DNA of 44,505 nt from Thiocapsa sp. UBA6158 (GTDB lineage: Bacteria; Pseudomonadota; Gammaproteobacteria; Chromatiales; Chromatiaceae). This document shows positions 16,080 through 24,339 of this stretch, one piece after another. Both the position numbers and the translations under genes were made by a program. The DNA is taken from the NCBI RefSeq assembly GCF_002423035.1, contig NZ_DIUM01000043.1, positions 1 through 44,505 of the forward strand, written 5' to 3'. The notes beneath the pieces were generated by a model. It saw nothing but the letters and a program-made list of their open reading frames with translations, made no database searches and was not told where the DNA came from. Each line of letters begins with the position of its first letter. Positions within the stretch are counted from its first letter, which is position 1.

Positions 16080-17533
16080 CCGCGATCGTCCCCCGGCGGC
16101 TCCGTCAGCTTTGCGAGACGGAAGCTGTAGGCCGCGCCGACGAGCAGGATCCAGAAGACCATCCAGTCGCTGCGCACCACGCGATAGTTGAACAGATTCC
16201 AGATCAGCACGAAGACGAGCGTGACCAGGAAGAGTCGGCAGAGATCTGCGGGGAGGCGTCCGGCGCGACATTCGTTGCCGGTCGAGCGCACCAGCGCCCA
16301 GACGAGCGCGACCGCCAGCAGCAAACCGACGCTGCCGAACTGAAACAGGGTCTCGGCATAGGCGTTGTGCAGGTGCGGCAGCCAATCGACGTTGTCCATG
16401 AGGGTGTCCGCTCGTCCGCTCGCGGCGATCCATTCGCGGCTGGTGCCTGCACCCCAGCCGAACCAGGGGCGTTCGCGCCATTTCTCGACGGTGAAGAGCA
16501 GGGCATTGACACGCAGGCCGACCGGATCGGAGGTCACCTCGGTCACATCGCCGCTGATCACCTGTTGCAGGGTGTCGGTCTGGTCGGTGAGGCGCATCTC
16601 GATGGTTTGATACTGACTCGACAGGATGACCCCGAGAGCGGCGGCGACCAGCAGGATCGGCGGCCAACGTCGGCGTGTCGGCGTTGCCGGCGTCGTCCGT
16701 CGCGCCCGCCATTCCAGAAGTATCAAGACCACCAGCCCGCCGAGGAAGGCGAGCCAGGAGCCGCGCGACTGCGACAGGAGTAGGCCCTCCAACAGGATCA
16801 TCAGCCACATGGCCCAGAGCGTCACCGCGAGCCAGCGCCGCCAAGGTCGGTTGCGCACGGCCCAAAAGGCATGACGGGTTGCGAGGAGTCCGAGCGCACC
16901 GAGCCCGGCGAACATGCCGAAGGAGATCGACGGAAGGTAGGCATCGAACCGGGTCGAGAAGAAGGTGGCGTCGAAGGTCGCCCAGTCGATCTTGCGGAAA
17001 GTGGCGAGGGTGAAGCCCGCGAGCCCGAGCATCAGAATCAACCGAACCCGATCCGGCCGCCCGGCGGCCCAGTAAGCGAGGGGGATGAAGAGCAGCAGCT
17101 TTACCCAATCCGTCGCGTTGTCGATGACGGCCTGCGACAGCGCCGGGGTCGGCTCCGAAAAATAGGTGATCGCGCTGTGCACGGCGACATAGAGACCGAA
17201 GGCCAGGGCCAGCAGGGCGACTGGATCCCGCGCGAGGCGGCGCCAGGCGTCGAATCGGATCAGGAAGACCAGGCTCAGCAAGACCAGGCCGACGGTGGCC
17301 GGCGTGATCCCGAGCAGCCCGAAGAAGGCAAAGACATAGAGGCCGACGAGACCGGCGCGAGACCAACCGTCGGTCGGCGCGATACTCGGCTTGATGCGGG
17401 GCGTATCGGGCAAGGGCTGCGTCTCGACGGGTTCTCGGGATGAGGATGTCGCCTCGGGACGGGTATGATACGCGCGATCGCGCACTCGAGTGCACCGCTG
17501 CGCGGGCCACGATGGACGTTGCCGGCGGTGCAT
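16076..17533 (-). CDS. O-antigen ligase/polymerase-like membrane protein
   Basis: WaaL/Wzy-type proteins are polytopic membrane enzymes that join or polymerise undecaprenyl-linked glycans in the periplasm. The 485-residue protein has about ten to twelve hydrophobic segments and a long periplasmic loop. Typical motifs are LLLSQSRGSWLAFL and, in the loop, RPWFGWGAGTSREW followed by HLHNAYAETLFQFG, the O-antigen ligase signature. ATG 17533 is selected because GGAGG lies six bases upstream. It heads the four-gene operon with GT9 and two GT4 genes, and it is divergent from another GT4 gene 112 bp away. Confidence 0.87.
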   Translation of the reverse strand: MHRRQRPSWPAQRCTRVRDRAYHTRPEATSSSREPVETQPLPDTPRIKPSIAPTDGWSRAGLVGLYVFAFFGLLGITPATVGLVLLSLVFLIRFDAWRRLARDPVALLALAFGLYVAVHSAITYFSEPTPALSQAVIDNATDWVKLLLFIPLAYWAAGRPDRVRLILMLGLAGFTLATFRKIDWATFDATFFSTRFDAYLPSISFGMFAGLGALGLLATRHAFWAVRNRPWRRWLAVTLWAMWLMILLEGLLLSQSRGSWLAFLGGLVVLILLEWRARRTTPATPTRRRWPPILLVAAALGVILSSQYQTIEMRLTDQTDTLQQVISGDVTEVTSDPVGLRVNALLFTVEKWRERPWFGWGAGTSREWIAASGRADTLMDNVDWLPHLHNAYAETLFQFGSVGLLLAVALVWALVRSTGNECRAGRLPADLCRLFLVTLVFVLIWNLFNYRVVRSDWMVFWILLVGAAYSFRLAKLTEPPGDDRG

Positions 17534-17645
17534 CGTCAGCCTCCGAAGCGCCGAGCTGCCCGCGTCGATCCGACCGCACTGCCCGAACAATTCGACATCC
17601 AACATAAGACTCGGCCCGATGCGACCGCCGTGTCGAGGACGCTTA

Positions 17646-18815
17646 ATGCCCGTCACCCACTCGTCGAATCAACCCATCACCGAAACCTTGCCGAATTCGG
17701 CGTCGCGCCCGGTCTGTCTCTTCATCCCGAGCTTCGGCGACGGCGGGGTGGAGCGCATGATGGTCAACATCGCCCGCGGGATCGCCGATCGGGGTGTGCC
17801 GGTCGACTTCGTGGTCGGCCGGCGCGAGGCGCCCTTTCTGGACAGTCTACCGGCGACGGTGACACTCCATGCGCTCGGCCGTGTCCCGCTGCGGGAGCGA
17901 CAACACTTCCTCGCCGAGTATGTCGAGCGTCGTCGACCCTCCGTTGTCCTGTCGGCCAAGACCGAGGACGATCGCATCGCGCTCGCGGTGAAGGCGGCCT
18001 CCTCGACCGATACTCGCTACTTCCTGCGCCCCGGCACCACCATGTCCGAGCGCTGGCGTGCGCGCGGGAAGAATCGGCTCAAACGCTGGTGGGAGCAGCG
18101 CGAGCTGCGGAGCCTGTTTCAGCGGGCCGACGGGGTCGTCGCCGTGTCCGAAGGGGTCGCAGCCGACATCGCCGAGGTCACGGGCATCGCCCCGAGCCGC
18201 ATCCGGGTGGTGCGCAACCCCAACATCACGCCCGAGTTCTATGCACAGGCCCGGGAGCCGCTGGATCACCCCTGGTTCGGCACCGACCAGCCGCCGGTCA
18301 TCATGGGCGTCGGCGGCTTACGGACCCAAAAGGACTTCGCGACCCTGATCAAGGCGTTTGCCTTGCTGCATGCGCGTCTGCCCTGTCGGCTGATGATCCT
18401 CGGACAGGGCCGCCAGCAGGGGCGCCTCCTGCGCCTCGCGCGGGATCTGGGCGTTGCGGACGACGTGGCCCTACCCGGCTTCGAGCCCAATCCTTACCGG
18501 TTCCTGGCGCGCGCCAAGCTCTTTGCCCTCTCCTCGCTCTGGGAAGGCTCGCCCAATGTCCTGACCGAGGCGCTCGCCCTGGGCACACCCGTGGTCTCGA
18601 CCGATTGCCGCAGCGGACCGCGGGAGATCACCCGCGACGGCGCGTTCGGCGCACTGGTGCCGGTCGGCGATGTCGAGGCGCTGGCGGCCGCGATGGAAGA
18701 GACCCTGCGCGATCCGCCGCCGCCCGATGTCTTGAAGGAAGCGGTGCAGGAGTATCGGATGGACATCAGCGCACGGCGTTATCTCGCGGCCTTCGGGCTG
18801 ATCGCCGAAGTGTGA
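17646..18815 (+). CDS. GT4-family glycosyltransferase
   Basis: A 389-residue GT-B enzyme. After a polar N-terminus it has CLFIPSFGDGGVERMMVNIA, then AVSEGVAADIAEVTGI, the donor-domain GVGGLRTQKDFATLIKAFA and LMILGQGRQQGRL. The EX7E region is SSLWEGSPNVLTEALALG, followed by STDCRSGPREI. ATG 17646 has GAGGA seven bases upstream. It shares many of these motifs with the GT4 gene at 23204-24337, so the two look like paralogues flanking the aldolase/toxin-antitoxin segment. It is divergent from the O-antigen ligase-like gene. Confidence 0.9.
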   Translation: MPVTHSSNQPITETLPNSASRPVCLFIPSFGDGGVERMMVNIARGIADRGVPVDFVVGRREAPFLDSLPATVTLHALGRVPLRERQHFLAEYVERRRPSVVLSAKTEDDRIALAVKAASSTDTRYFLRPGTTMSERWRARGKNRLKRWWEQRELRSLFQRADGVVAVSEGVAADIAEVTGIAPSRIRVVRNPNITPEFYAQAREPLDHPWFGTDQPPVIMGVGGLRTQKDFATLIKAFALLHARLPCRLMILGQGRQQGRLLRLARDLGVADDVALPGFEPNPYRFLARAKLFALSSLWEGSPNVLTEALALGTPVVSTDCRSGPREITRDGAFGALVPVGDVEALAAAMEETLRDPPPPDVLKEAVQEYRMDISARRYLAAFGLIAEV

Positions 18816-18929
18816 TCCGATAGGAGTCCGAGCCCGTCGAGGGATGTTTCCTGCCCACGGACAGGTACCGGTCACGGATGATTCAGCGGCCACGCCGGGG
18901 CCGGCGGCTTCACTTGGCGGCCATTGCTC

Positions 18930-19107
18930 TGACGCTTACGGTGTGAGCGGCATGAGCCGGGGCGTGTCGGGTTACCTCGACGCCGCGACGGGCCTGTCGT
19001 TCCAATGGCTCAACCGGCGCAGCCAATGTCGCTCCTTGACCTGGACGCGCTTCTACGCGTTTATCAAGCCCATACTCCCGGCGGCGCGGACCGTTCACGA
19101 TCTCTAG
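18930..19107 (+). pseudogene. group II intron maturase remnant (C-terminal fragment)
   Basis: In one frame, WLNRRSQCRSLTWTRFYAF and the ending ARTVHDL (TAG at 19105-19107) match the extreme C-terminus of group II intron-encoded reverse transcriptase/maturases. The upstream YGVSGMSRGVSGYLDAA fits the preceding helix. The reverse transcriptase domain and the intron RNA domains are not recognisable: no domain V hairpin follows within the next 70 bases. Only about 60 codons remain. It is evidence of a past mobile intron between the glycosyltransferase and aldolase genes. Confidence 0.75.
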
Positions 19108-19174
19108 CGTTCCTTTTCCCGCGCCGGCCTGGATAGACCGCTTTCGTCGGCTGATCGTCGCGATTTCCCGAGGC

Positions 19175-20224
19175 TCACGCAATCGTCACGGCGGGCGACA
19201 AATAGACATCCTGGATGGCATTCAGAAGCCGCACCCCTTCTTTCATGGGTTTCTGGAAGGCCTTTCGTCCGGAGATCAGCCCCATGCCCCCGGCCCGCTT
19301 GTTGATCACCGCCGTGCGCACCGCTTGGTGCAGGTCGTCCTGACCGGAGGGGCCTCCGGAGTTGATCATGCCGACCCGACCCATGTAGCAGTTGGCCACT
19401 TGGTAGCGCACCCAATCGATGGGATGACTGCCGGAGAGCTCCGAGTAGACCCGCGGATGGGTCTTGCCAAACCCGATGGCGGTGTAACCCCCGTCGCGGG
19501 TGGCCTGCTTCTGCTTGACGATGTCTGCCTCGATGGTGACGGCCAGGTGATTGGCCTGACCGGTGAGATCCGCGGCCTCGTGATAGTCGGTTCCATCGTG
19601 CTTGAAGGCGGCGTTGCGCAGATAGGCCCACAGCACCGTGACCATGCCCAGCTCATGGGCGCGGGCGAAGGCGGCGCTGATCTCCTGGAGCTGGCGCCTG
19701 GACTCGGCCGAGCCGAAATAGACGGTGGCTCCCACCGCGGCCGCACCCATGTCGAAGGCCTGCTCTACCCGGGCCCAGATGGTCTGGTCATAGATGGTCG
19801 GGTAGGTGAGCATCTCGTTGTGGTTAAGCTTCACCAGGAAGGGGATCTTGTGGGCGTAGCGTCGACCCACCGAGCCGAGCACGCCCAGCGTGGAGGCCAC
19901 CGCGTTGCAGCCGCCTTCCATAGCCAGCCGCACGATGTTTTCCGGGTCGAAATAGAGCGGATTGGGGGCGAACGATGCCCCGCCCGAGTGCTCCACCCCC
20001 TGGTCCACGGGCAGAATAGACAGGTAGCCGGTGCCCCCCAAGCGGCCGTGTCCGAGTAAGGTCCCGAAGCCGCGCAGTACCCCTGGCTTGCGGTCCGACC
20101 CCATCATCACCCGGTCCACGAAGTCTGGTCCGGGTAGGTGCAGCATTGACTTGGGGATCCCCCGGCACGTGTGTCCTAAGAGGTCCTCGGCCTCGTCCGC
20201 CAACACACTCGCGACATCGGTCAT
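19175..20224 (-). CDS. class I fructose-bisphosphate aldolase (FbaB/DhnA type)
   Basis: It reversibly cleaves fructose-1,6-bisphosphate through a Schiff base, without metal. The 349-residue protein belongs to the DhnA/FbaB family, with SILPVDQGVEHSGG near 70, VKLNHNE near 132 and IEADIVKQKQ at 231-240, where Lys237 is the likely Schiff-base residue. SGGPSGQDDL and AGGMGLISGRKAF near the C-terminus fit the phosphate-binding region. ATG 20224 has GGAGAG six bases upstream. The longer open frame begins in non-conserved sequence. It lies alone between a maturase remnant and a phosphoesterase gene, and its role would be gluconeogenesis or the Calvin cycle. Confidence 0.93.
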   Translation of the reverse strand: MTDVASVLADEAEDLLGHTCRGIPKSMLHLPGPDFVDRVMMGSDRKPGVLRGFGTLLGHGRLGGTGYLSILPVDQGVEHSGGASFAPNPLYFDPENIVRLAMEGGCNAVASTLGVLGSVGRRYAHKIPFLVKLNHNEMLTYPTIYDQTIWARVEQAFDMGAAAVGATVYFGSAESRRQLQEISAAFARAHELGMVTVLWAYLRNAAFKHDGTDYHEAADLTGQANHLAVTIEADIVKQKQATRDGGYTAIGFGKTHPRVYSELSGSHPIDWVRYQVANCYMGRVGMINSGGPSGQDDLHQAVRTAVINKRAGGMGLISGRKAFQKPMKEGVRLLNAIQDVYLSPAVTIA

Positions 20225-20324
20225 TTGCTCTCTCCGTCGTGTCCGGTGATCGAAATGGAAATTTCGGTTCGTCGTCGCGCCGATCGGCATCGGCTCGCGC
20301 GCAGGAGCTGAACGTTTCGGGCCC

Positions 20325-22097
20325 TCATGGCTTCAGGGTGAACCGGTCCACCGTCCGAACCTCCGAATCGGGGCTGCCGGTGTCGAAGGCATAGCTGGTC
20401 ACCGACCCGTCGGCGGTGTCGAGGATCGAGAAGACTGTGAGCCGATTGCTTGCGATGTAGGGCAGGACCTGGTCGCCGTCGGTTTCGGGTGCAATGTTCG
20501 GCGCAATGGGCTCGAGCCCGTTCGGGTCGCCCCGAGCGGCGGCGTTTGCGGGGTCCCGGGGTTGCGGCGGGACCGAGCGGCTCTGTCCGCTGCGGACATG
20601 AAAGGCCCCGAAGCTGTTGCCGACATTCGATGTTTCCAGATAGTGCACCCCTTGATCGAAGAAGCGATTCCAGAGGTGGGAGTGTCCATTCACGACCAGC
20701 TGCACACCGCCCTCTCGAAGCAGCGGCTCCAGGTCCCGAACCAGATGATCGTCCGAGCGCGGATACTCGTAGCGCACGCCCGTGAGTGTCCCGTTCGTGT
20801 CGTGCTCTTCGATGCGCATCGGATCGGTAAAGGGCGGCGAGCTGTTGGCGCCTAGGCTGTGGATGGGGTGATGCATCAAGACGACGCGATACTTCGCGTT
20901 TCGAAATGGGGGACTCGCCAGCTCGCGTTCGAGCCACGCAAGCTGTTCGCTGCCGCGGTCGATCCGCTCGAAGATGTGCTGTCCCCAGCCTTGGTCGAGT
21001 GGGTCGTCCGGGAGCGGGCCGACCTCGCGATAGCGGCCCGGGCGAGCGGCGTCCAGCTTGGGCGTGCGCCAGATCTGGGTGACGAAGAGTCCGACGACGC
21101 GGATGTCGCCGAAGGTCTCGGCCCAGTAGGTCTCGCCGCCGGAGGATTCATCCGGCAGTGTGAAGAGCTCCAGATAGCTGTCGAGGTTGAAGCTGTTGTC
21201 CTTGATCCATCGCGCGCGGATCTCCGGATCGCCGCTCGGATTGATCTCCCACGCACGCCTGTCGTAGGCCGTCTCGGCGACCTTGCGCGGCACGGCTGCG
21301 TTGAATTCGTCAGTAAGACCTCTGCCGGGCAGCGACCGCCCCATGACCTCGTGGTTGCCGATGACCGTGTAAACCGGGGCGTATTGGATCAGGCGCCCGC
21401 CCCGATAGCGTGTCTCGCGTCCCCGGTCGTCTTTGATGACGGCCGAAGCGCGGCCCTGCAGGGCCGGGAAGAAGGCCGTCCCGCGAGCGTCGTCGAACCA
21501 CTGGGAGGCGCGATCCGGGTGATTGACCAGGTCGCCGACGACGAAGACGGCATCGACCCGTCCGAGGGTCTCCTCGACCTTCTGAAGGTTGGCGGGGGTC
21601 ATGGGCAGCGTCTGGTGATCCGACGTCAGCAGGATCTTCACGGACCGACCAGGCGGCGGTTTGGGCGCGAGCGTGAACAGGTCGCTCGGCACCGTCCGAC
21701 CCGAGTCGTCGAGGCTGAGCACCCGGTAGGGGACGCGCTCGCCCGGCCGAAGCCCGTCTGCCCGCGCGGCATGCCGCCAGAGCGGTCGCTCGACCGGGCC
21801 GTTCGGCGAATCCGCCGGGGGACGAGAATCACCGTCCTCGCGCATGCGCGAGAGTCGAACGGTGATGGCCTCGGACACCCGAACGGCGAGTTCGGCACCG
21901 CGGGGATCCTCTGCGAGGCGAACAAGGTCTTCGACCGCGACCTCCGCGACGTCGGCACCGTAGAGGAGCCAGTGGCGACGGCCCGCGAATTCGGTGACCC
22001 AGGCGATCTCGACCGAGTCGTCGGTCGGGCGCTGCAGATAGGGGTCGGTGAGGAGCTCGGGTGTGATGGGCTGATCCTCGGTGGGTTCGGCAATCAT
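20325..22097 (-). CDS. calcineurin-like metallophosphoesterase
   Basis: A dinuclear-metal phosphoesterase of about 590 residues with unknown substrate. Motifs in order are TSDHQ (around 160, a variant of DxH), VVGDLVNH, IGNHEVM, LMHHPIHS and VNGHSHLWNR, which together supply the metal ligands. An N-terminal beta-rich segment of about 150 residues (VEIAWVTEF, PYRVLSLDDSGR) resembles the fibronectin-like domain of purple acid phosphatase-type proteins. No convincing signal peptide is seen at the chosen ATG, which has no strong ribosome binding site. The TTG at 22121 is an alternative. The 5' end abuts the truncated PIN toxin gene on the same strand. Confidence 0.85.
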   Translation of the reverse strand: MIAEPTEDQPITPELLTDPYLQRPTDDSVEIAWVTEFAGRRHWLLYGADVAEVAVEDLVRLAEDPRGAELAVRVSEAITVRLSRMREDGDSRPPADSPNGPVERPLWRHAARADGLRPGERVPYRVLSLDDSGRTVPSDLFTLAPKPPPGRSVKILLTSDHQTLPMTPANLQKVEETLGRVDAVFVVGDLVNHPDRASQWFDDARGTAFFPALQGRASAVIKDDRGRETRYRGGRLIQYAPVYTVIGNHEVMGRSLPGRGLTDEFNAAVPRKVAETAYDRRAWEINPSGDPEIRARWIKDNSFNLDSYLELFTLPDESSGGETYWAETFGDIRVVGLFVTQIWRTPKLDAARPGRYREVGPLPDDPLDQGWGQHIFERIDRGSEQLAWLERELASPPFRNAKYRVVLMHHPIHSLGANSSPPFTDPMRIEEHDTNGTLTGVRYEYPRSDDHLVRDLEPLLREGGVQLVVNGHSHLWNRFFDQGVHYLETSNVGNSFGAFHVRSGQSRSVPPQPRDPANAAARGDPNGLEPIAPNIAPETDGDQVLPYIASNRLTVFSILDTADGSVTSYAFDTGSPDSEVRTVDRFTLKP

Positions 22098-22140
22098 GTC
22101 GCGGGCACTTGCCAGGAGCAATCCGGATAGGATGTCGCAT

Positions 22141-22455
22141 CAAACCATCGGTGCGTGCCTGAGCAATGATCAATCGCTCGAATGGGTCTTCGTGAAAGCC
22201 GGGGAGGCTCCCCGTCTCGATGACATGTGCATCGTCGATCATCAACAACGAAGCACCGGCGTCAAGACTTTGATCGCGGAAGGTGACGGGGTCAACCGCG
22301 AGCTTTCCCAAGCGGTATTTGATCGCCACTTCCCAAACGCTGGCCACGGAAACCATGCAAGCCGTTGTCGTCATGAGCTCTCGCGTCTGCTGTCGCAACC
22401 GCGAATCGCCCAGCAACCACCACAGCATGACCCGGGTGTCGAGCAGCAGTTTCAT
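22141..22455 (-). pseudogene. PIN-domain toxin (VapC-like), C-terminally truncated
   Basis: The frame from ATG 22455 encodes MKLLLDTRVMLWWLLGDSRL, SVASVWEVAIKYRLGKL and HEDPFERLIIAQARTDGL. These are the first three quarters of a PIN RNase toxin, with Asp6, Glu42 and the DPFER aspartate present. After residue 105 (22141) the expected final strand with the last acidic residue is missing. The frame runs on in unrelated sequence towards the phosphoesterase gene. The toxin has probably lost activity through a rearrangement or frameshift. It overlaps the stop of an antitoxin fragment. Confidence 0.7.
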
Positions 22456-22520
22456 GCGCCGTGGAAGAGCTTGCCGACGTCGGCATCCGCCTGCTCGCCA
22501 AAGGCTGCCTCCTCCATCCG
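22452..22520 (-). pseudogene. antitoxin remnant (C-terminal tail)
   Basis: Directly upstream of the PIN toxin a frame ends EEAAFGEQADADVGKLFHGA and stops in an ATGA overlap with the toxin start, the arrangement usual for antitoxin-toxin pairs. Only about 20 codons look genuine. Beyond about 22520 the DNA belongs to the oppositely oriented vapB. The DNA-binding half has therefore been lost. Confidence 0.5.
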
Positions 22521-22765
22521 TATCGGACACCTCCCGGCAACGCACCGCACGTCTATTCCGCAACGGGAGCAACCAGGCCGTTCGGTTGCCCCGCGACCTC
22601 GAGATCGATGCCGAGGAGGTGCTGATTCGCCGTGAGGGGGACAGCCTCGTCCTGACGCCCAAACCACGCTCCCGGGATGACTATTTCGCACGAGGACGGC
22701 GGCTCTCGGCGGATTTTCCGGACACCATCGACGATCCGCTCCCTCGAACCAGAGATAACCTCTGA
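22454..22765 (+). CDS. VapB-type antitoxin with an altered start
   Basis: VapB antitoxins bind their operator through an AbrB fold and neutralise VapC. The core TARLFRNGSNQAVRLPRDLEI begins at 22544 and continues through VLIRREGDSLVLTPK to a flexible tail ending RTRDNL. No ATG, GTG or TTG stands at the usual place one or two codons before the core. The nearest in-frame start is ATG 22454, which would add about 30 unrelated residues and share its CATG with the start of the opposite-strand PIN toxin. The natural start may have been lost at a recombination junction. The stop overlaps the vapC ATG (TGATG). Confidence 0.65.
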   Translation: MRRGRACRRRHPPARQRLPPPSVSDTSRQRTARLFRNGSNQAVRLPRDLEIDAEEVLIRREGDSLVLTPKPRSRDDYFARGRRLSADFPDTIDDPLPRTRDNL

Positions 22766-23460
22766 TGCGTTGGATGCTCGACACCAACACCTGCATCTAC
22801 ACCATGAAACACCATCCGCCGCAGGTTCAGGCTCGACTGCGACGAGTGGCGATCGGAGAGGCGGGCATCTCCGCCATCGTCTTGGCGGAGCTGCGATTCG
22901 GCGTCTGCAAAGGTCGGCAACGGAATGACAATACGGCGGCCTTGGTGGACTTCTTGGCTTACTGCCTGGTGCTGGATTGGCCGCAAGAGGCAACCAGGGC
23001 CTCTGCCGAGATTCGTCATGCGTTGGAGGGGAAAGGGATACCCATCGGATCGAACGACCTCCTGATTGCTGCGCATGCCTACTATCTCGGTTGCACGCTG
23101 GTCACCCATAACCCGGGCGAATTCCAGCGGGTCGATGGATTGATGGTCGATGCAACTCCTCGCCGAGGGATGTTGCGCGAACGATCCGAAAGAACCAATC
23201 GCCCTACCCCACCCGTCGCGGCAGCCGCATGGCATCCAGATAGGCATCGGTACTCGCCTCGATCTCGTAGGGTCGGGCGGCGTCCCGAAGGAGCGCCTCG
23301 GGCGGCGGTGCGTCCAGGGTCTGCAGCATGGCCGCAGCCAAGGCGGCAGCGTCGCCGACCGGCACCAAGCGGCCGATGCGTCCGTCCTGGAGGATCTCGC
23401 GCGGGCCGCTCGGGCAATCGGTCGCCACCACGGGTGTGCCGACCGCGAGTGCCTCGATGA
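22765..23460 (+). CDS. VapC-type PIN RNase toxin with an aberrant C-terminal extension
   Basis: VapC toxins cut RNA in a metal-dependent way. Residues 1-128 form a complete PIN domain: MLDTNTCIY with Asp6, AIVLAELRFG with Glu42, GSNDLLIAAHA with Asp98, and LVTHNPGEFQRVDGL. In relatives the protein ends a few residues later. Here there is no stop, and the frame continues for about 100 residues antisense to the adjoining glycosyltransferase gene, to 23460. The extension is arginine/proline-rich and surely not an evolved domain. The last native codons appear to have been removed at a junction near 23155. Activity is possible but uncertain. Confidence 0.65.
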   Translation: MRWMLDTNTCIYTMKHHPPQVQARLRRVAIGEAGISAIVLAELRFGVCKGRQRNDNTAALVDFLAYCLVLDWPQEATRASAEIRHALEGKGIPIGSNDLLIAAHAYYLGCTLVTHNPGEFQRVDGLMVDATPRRGMLRERSERTNRPTPPVAAAAWHPDRHRYSPRSRRVGRRPEGAPRAAVRPGSAAWPQPRRQRRRPAPSGRCVRPGGSRAGRSGNRSPPRVCRPRVPR

Positions 23461-24337
23461 TGACGAAGCCGAGTCCCTCCCAGCGCGAGGTAAAGGCGAA
23501 GAGATCGGCGTGGGCCATGAAGGCGTAGGGTTCGGGGACGAAGCCGGGCAGGGCGACATCCTCGGCCACGCCCAGCTCGGCGGCGAGCGCGAGCAGGCGC
23601 TCGCGGGCACGGCCTTGGCCCAGGATCATGAGGCGGCAGGGGCGTTGTGTCCGCACGCGTGCGAAGGCACGCAGCAAGGTCTCGAAGTCCTTGCGTCCGC
23701 ACAGCTCGCCTGCGCCCAAGATCAGCGGCACGTCGGACCGGCCGAGCCAGGGGTGATCCGGACGTGCCAAGCTCTCCGTGAAGAGGGACGCCGGCACCAC
23801 GGGCGAAGGCACCACGCGGATGCGCTCGCGCGGCAAGCCGGTGTAGCTCGCCATGTCGTCGGCCACGCCGGCACTGGTCACGATCACCTGATCGGCGAAG
23901 GGATAGAGCCGGCCCATCGAAGTGCGCTGTACCCAGCGCTCGAGCGCGCCGCGGGTCGCCAGATCGATCGAGATGGTCGTCCCCGAGCTGAAGACCAGGC
24001 GCGTCGGCCTCCCTGCGAGTTGGCGGGCGAGCCAGCCGGCAAGCAGTGCGGTGCGATTCACCCGATCCTTGTCCGAGAGCATCACGGCCGGGCGCTCGCA
24101 GCGCAGATAACGCACCAGCGCAGGCACGCAGGCATAGGTATGCCGCGAGCCCAGATCCACCACCGTGACCCCGTCCGGGATTGCGTCCAGGTGCGGCCCG
24201 TGCCGACGGACCTTGAGCAGATCGACCCGATAGCCACGACGCGCCAAGGCCGGAATCAGATGCTTGGCCGCACGGTCGACCCCGCTGTGACCGGAGGTCG
24301 AGAAGAAGCAGGCAATCCGTGGGGCGGTCGTCGCCAT
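23204..24337 (-). CDS. GT4-family glycosyltransferase
   Basis: A 377-residue GT-B enzyme starting MATTAPRIACFFSTSGHSGV. Donor-domain motifs are GAGELCGRKDFETLLRAFA, LMILGQGRARERLL, DVALPGFVPEPY, SRWEGLGFVIIEALAVG (EX7E) and ATDCPSGPREI. Many of these also occur in the GT4 at 17646-18815, so the two are probably paralogues. The ATG lies two bases after the asnB stop on the same strand, which means the pair is co-transcribed and probably acts on one glycan. Its 3' end overlaps the antisense extension of vapC. Confidence 0.9.
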   Translation of the reverse strand: MATTAPRIACFFSTSGHSGVDRAAKHLIPALARRGYRVDLLKVRRHGPHLDAIPDGVTVVDLGSRHTYACVPALVRYLRCERPAVMLSDKDRVNRTALLAGWLARQLAGRPTRLVFSSGTTISIDLATRGALERWVQRTSMGRLYPFADQVIVTSAGVADDMASYTGLPRERIRVVPSPVVPASLFTESLARPDHPWLGRSDVPLILGAGELCGRKDFETLLRAFARVRTQRPCRLMILGQGRARERLLALAAELGVAEDVALPGFVPEPYAFMAHADLFAFTSRWEGLGFVIIEALAVGTPVVATDCPSGPREILQDGRIGRLVPVGDAAALAAAMLQTLDAPPPEALLRDAARPYEIEASTDAYLDAMRLPRRVG

Positions 24338-24339
24338 GG

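Noticed and set aside
19108..19174. Group II intron domain V/VI after the maturase fragment
   Set aside because: No hairpin with the conserved AGC triad and GNRA-type loop could be found in these bases.
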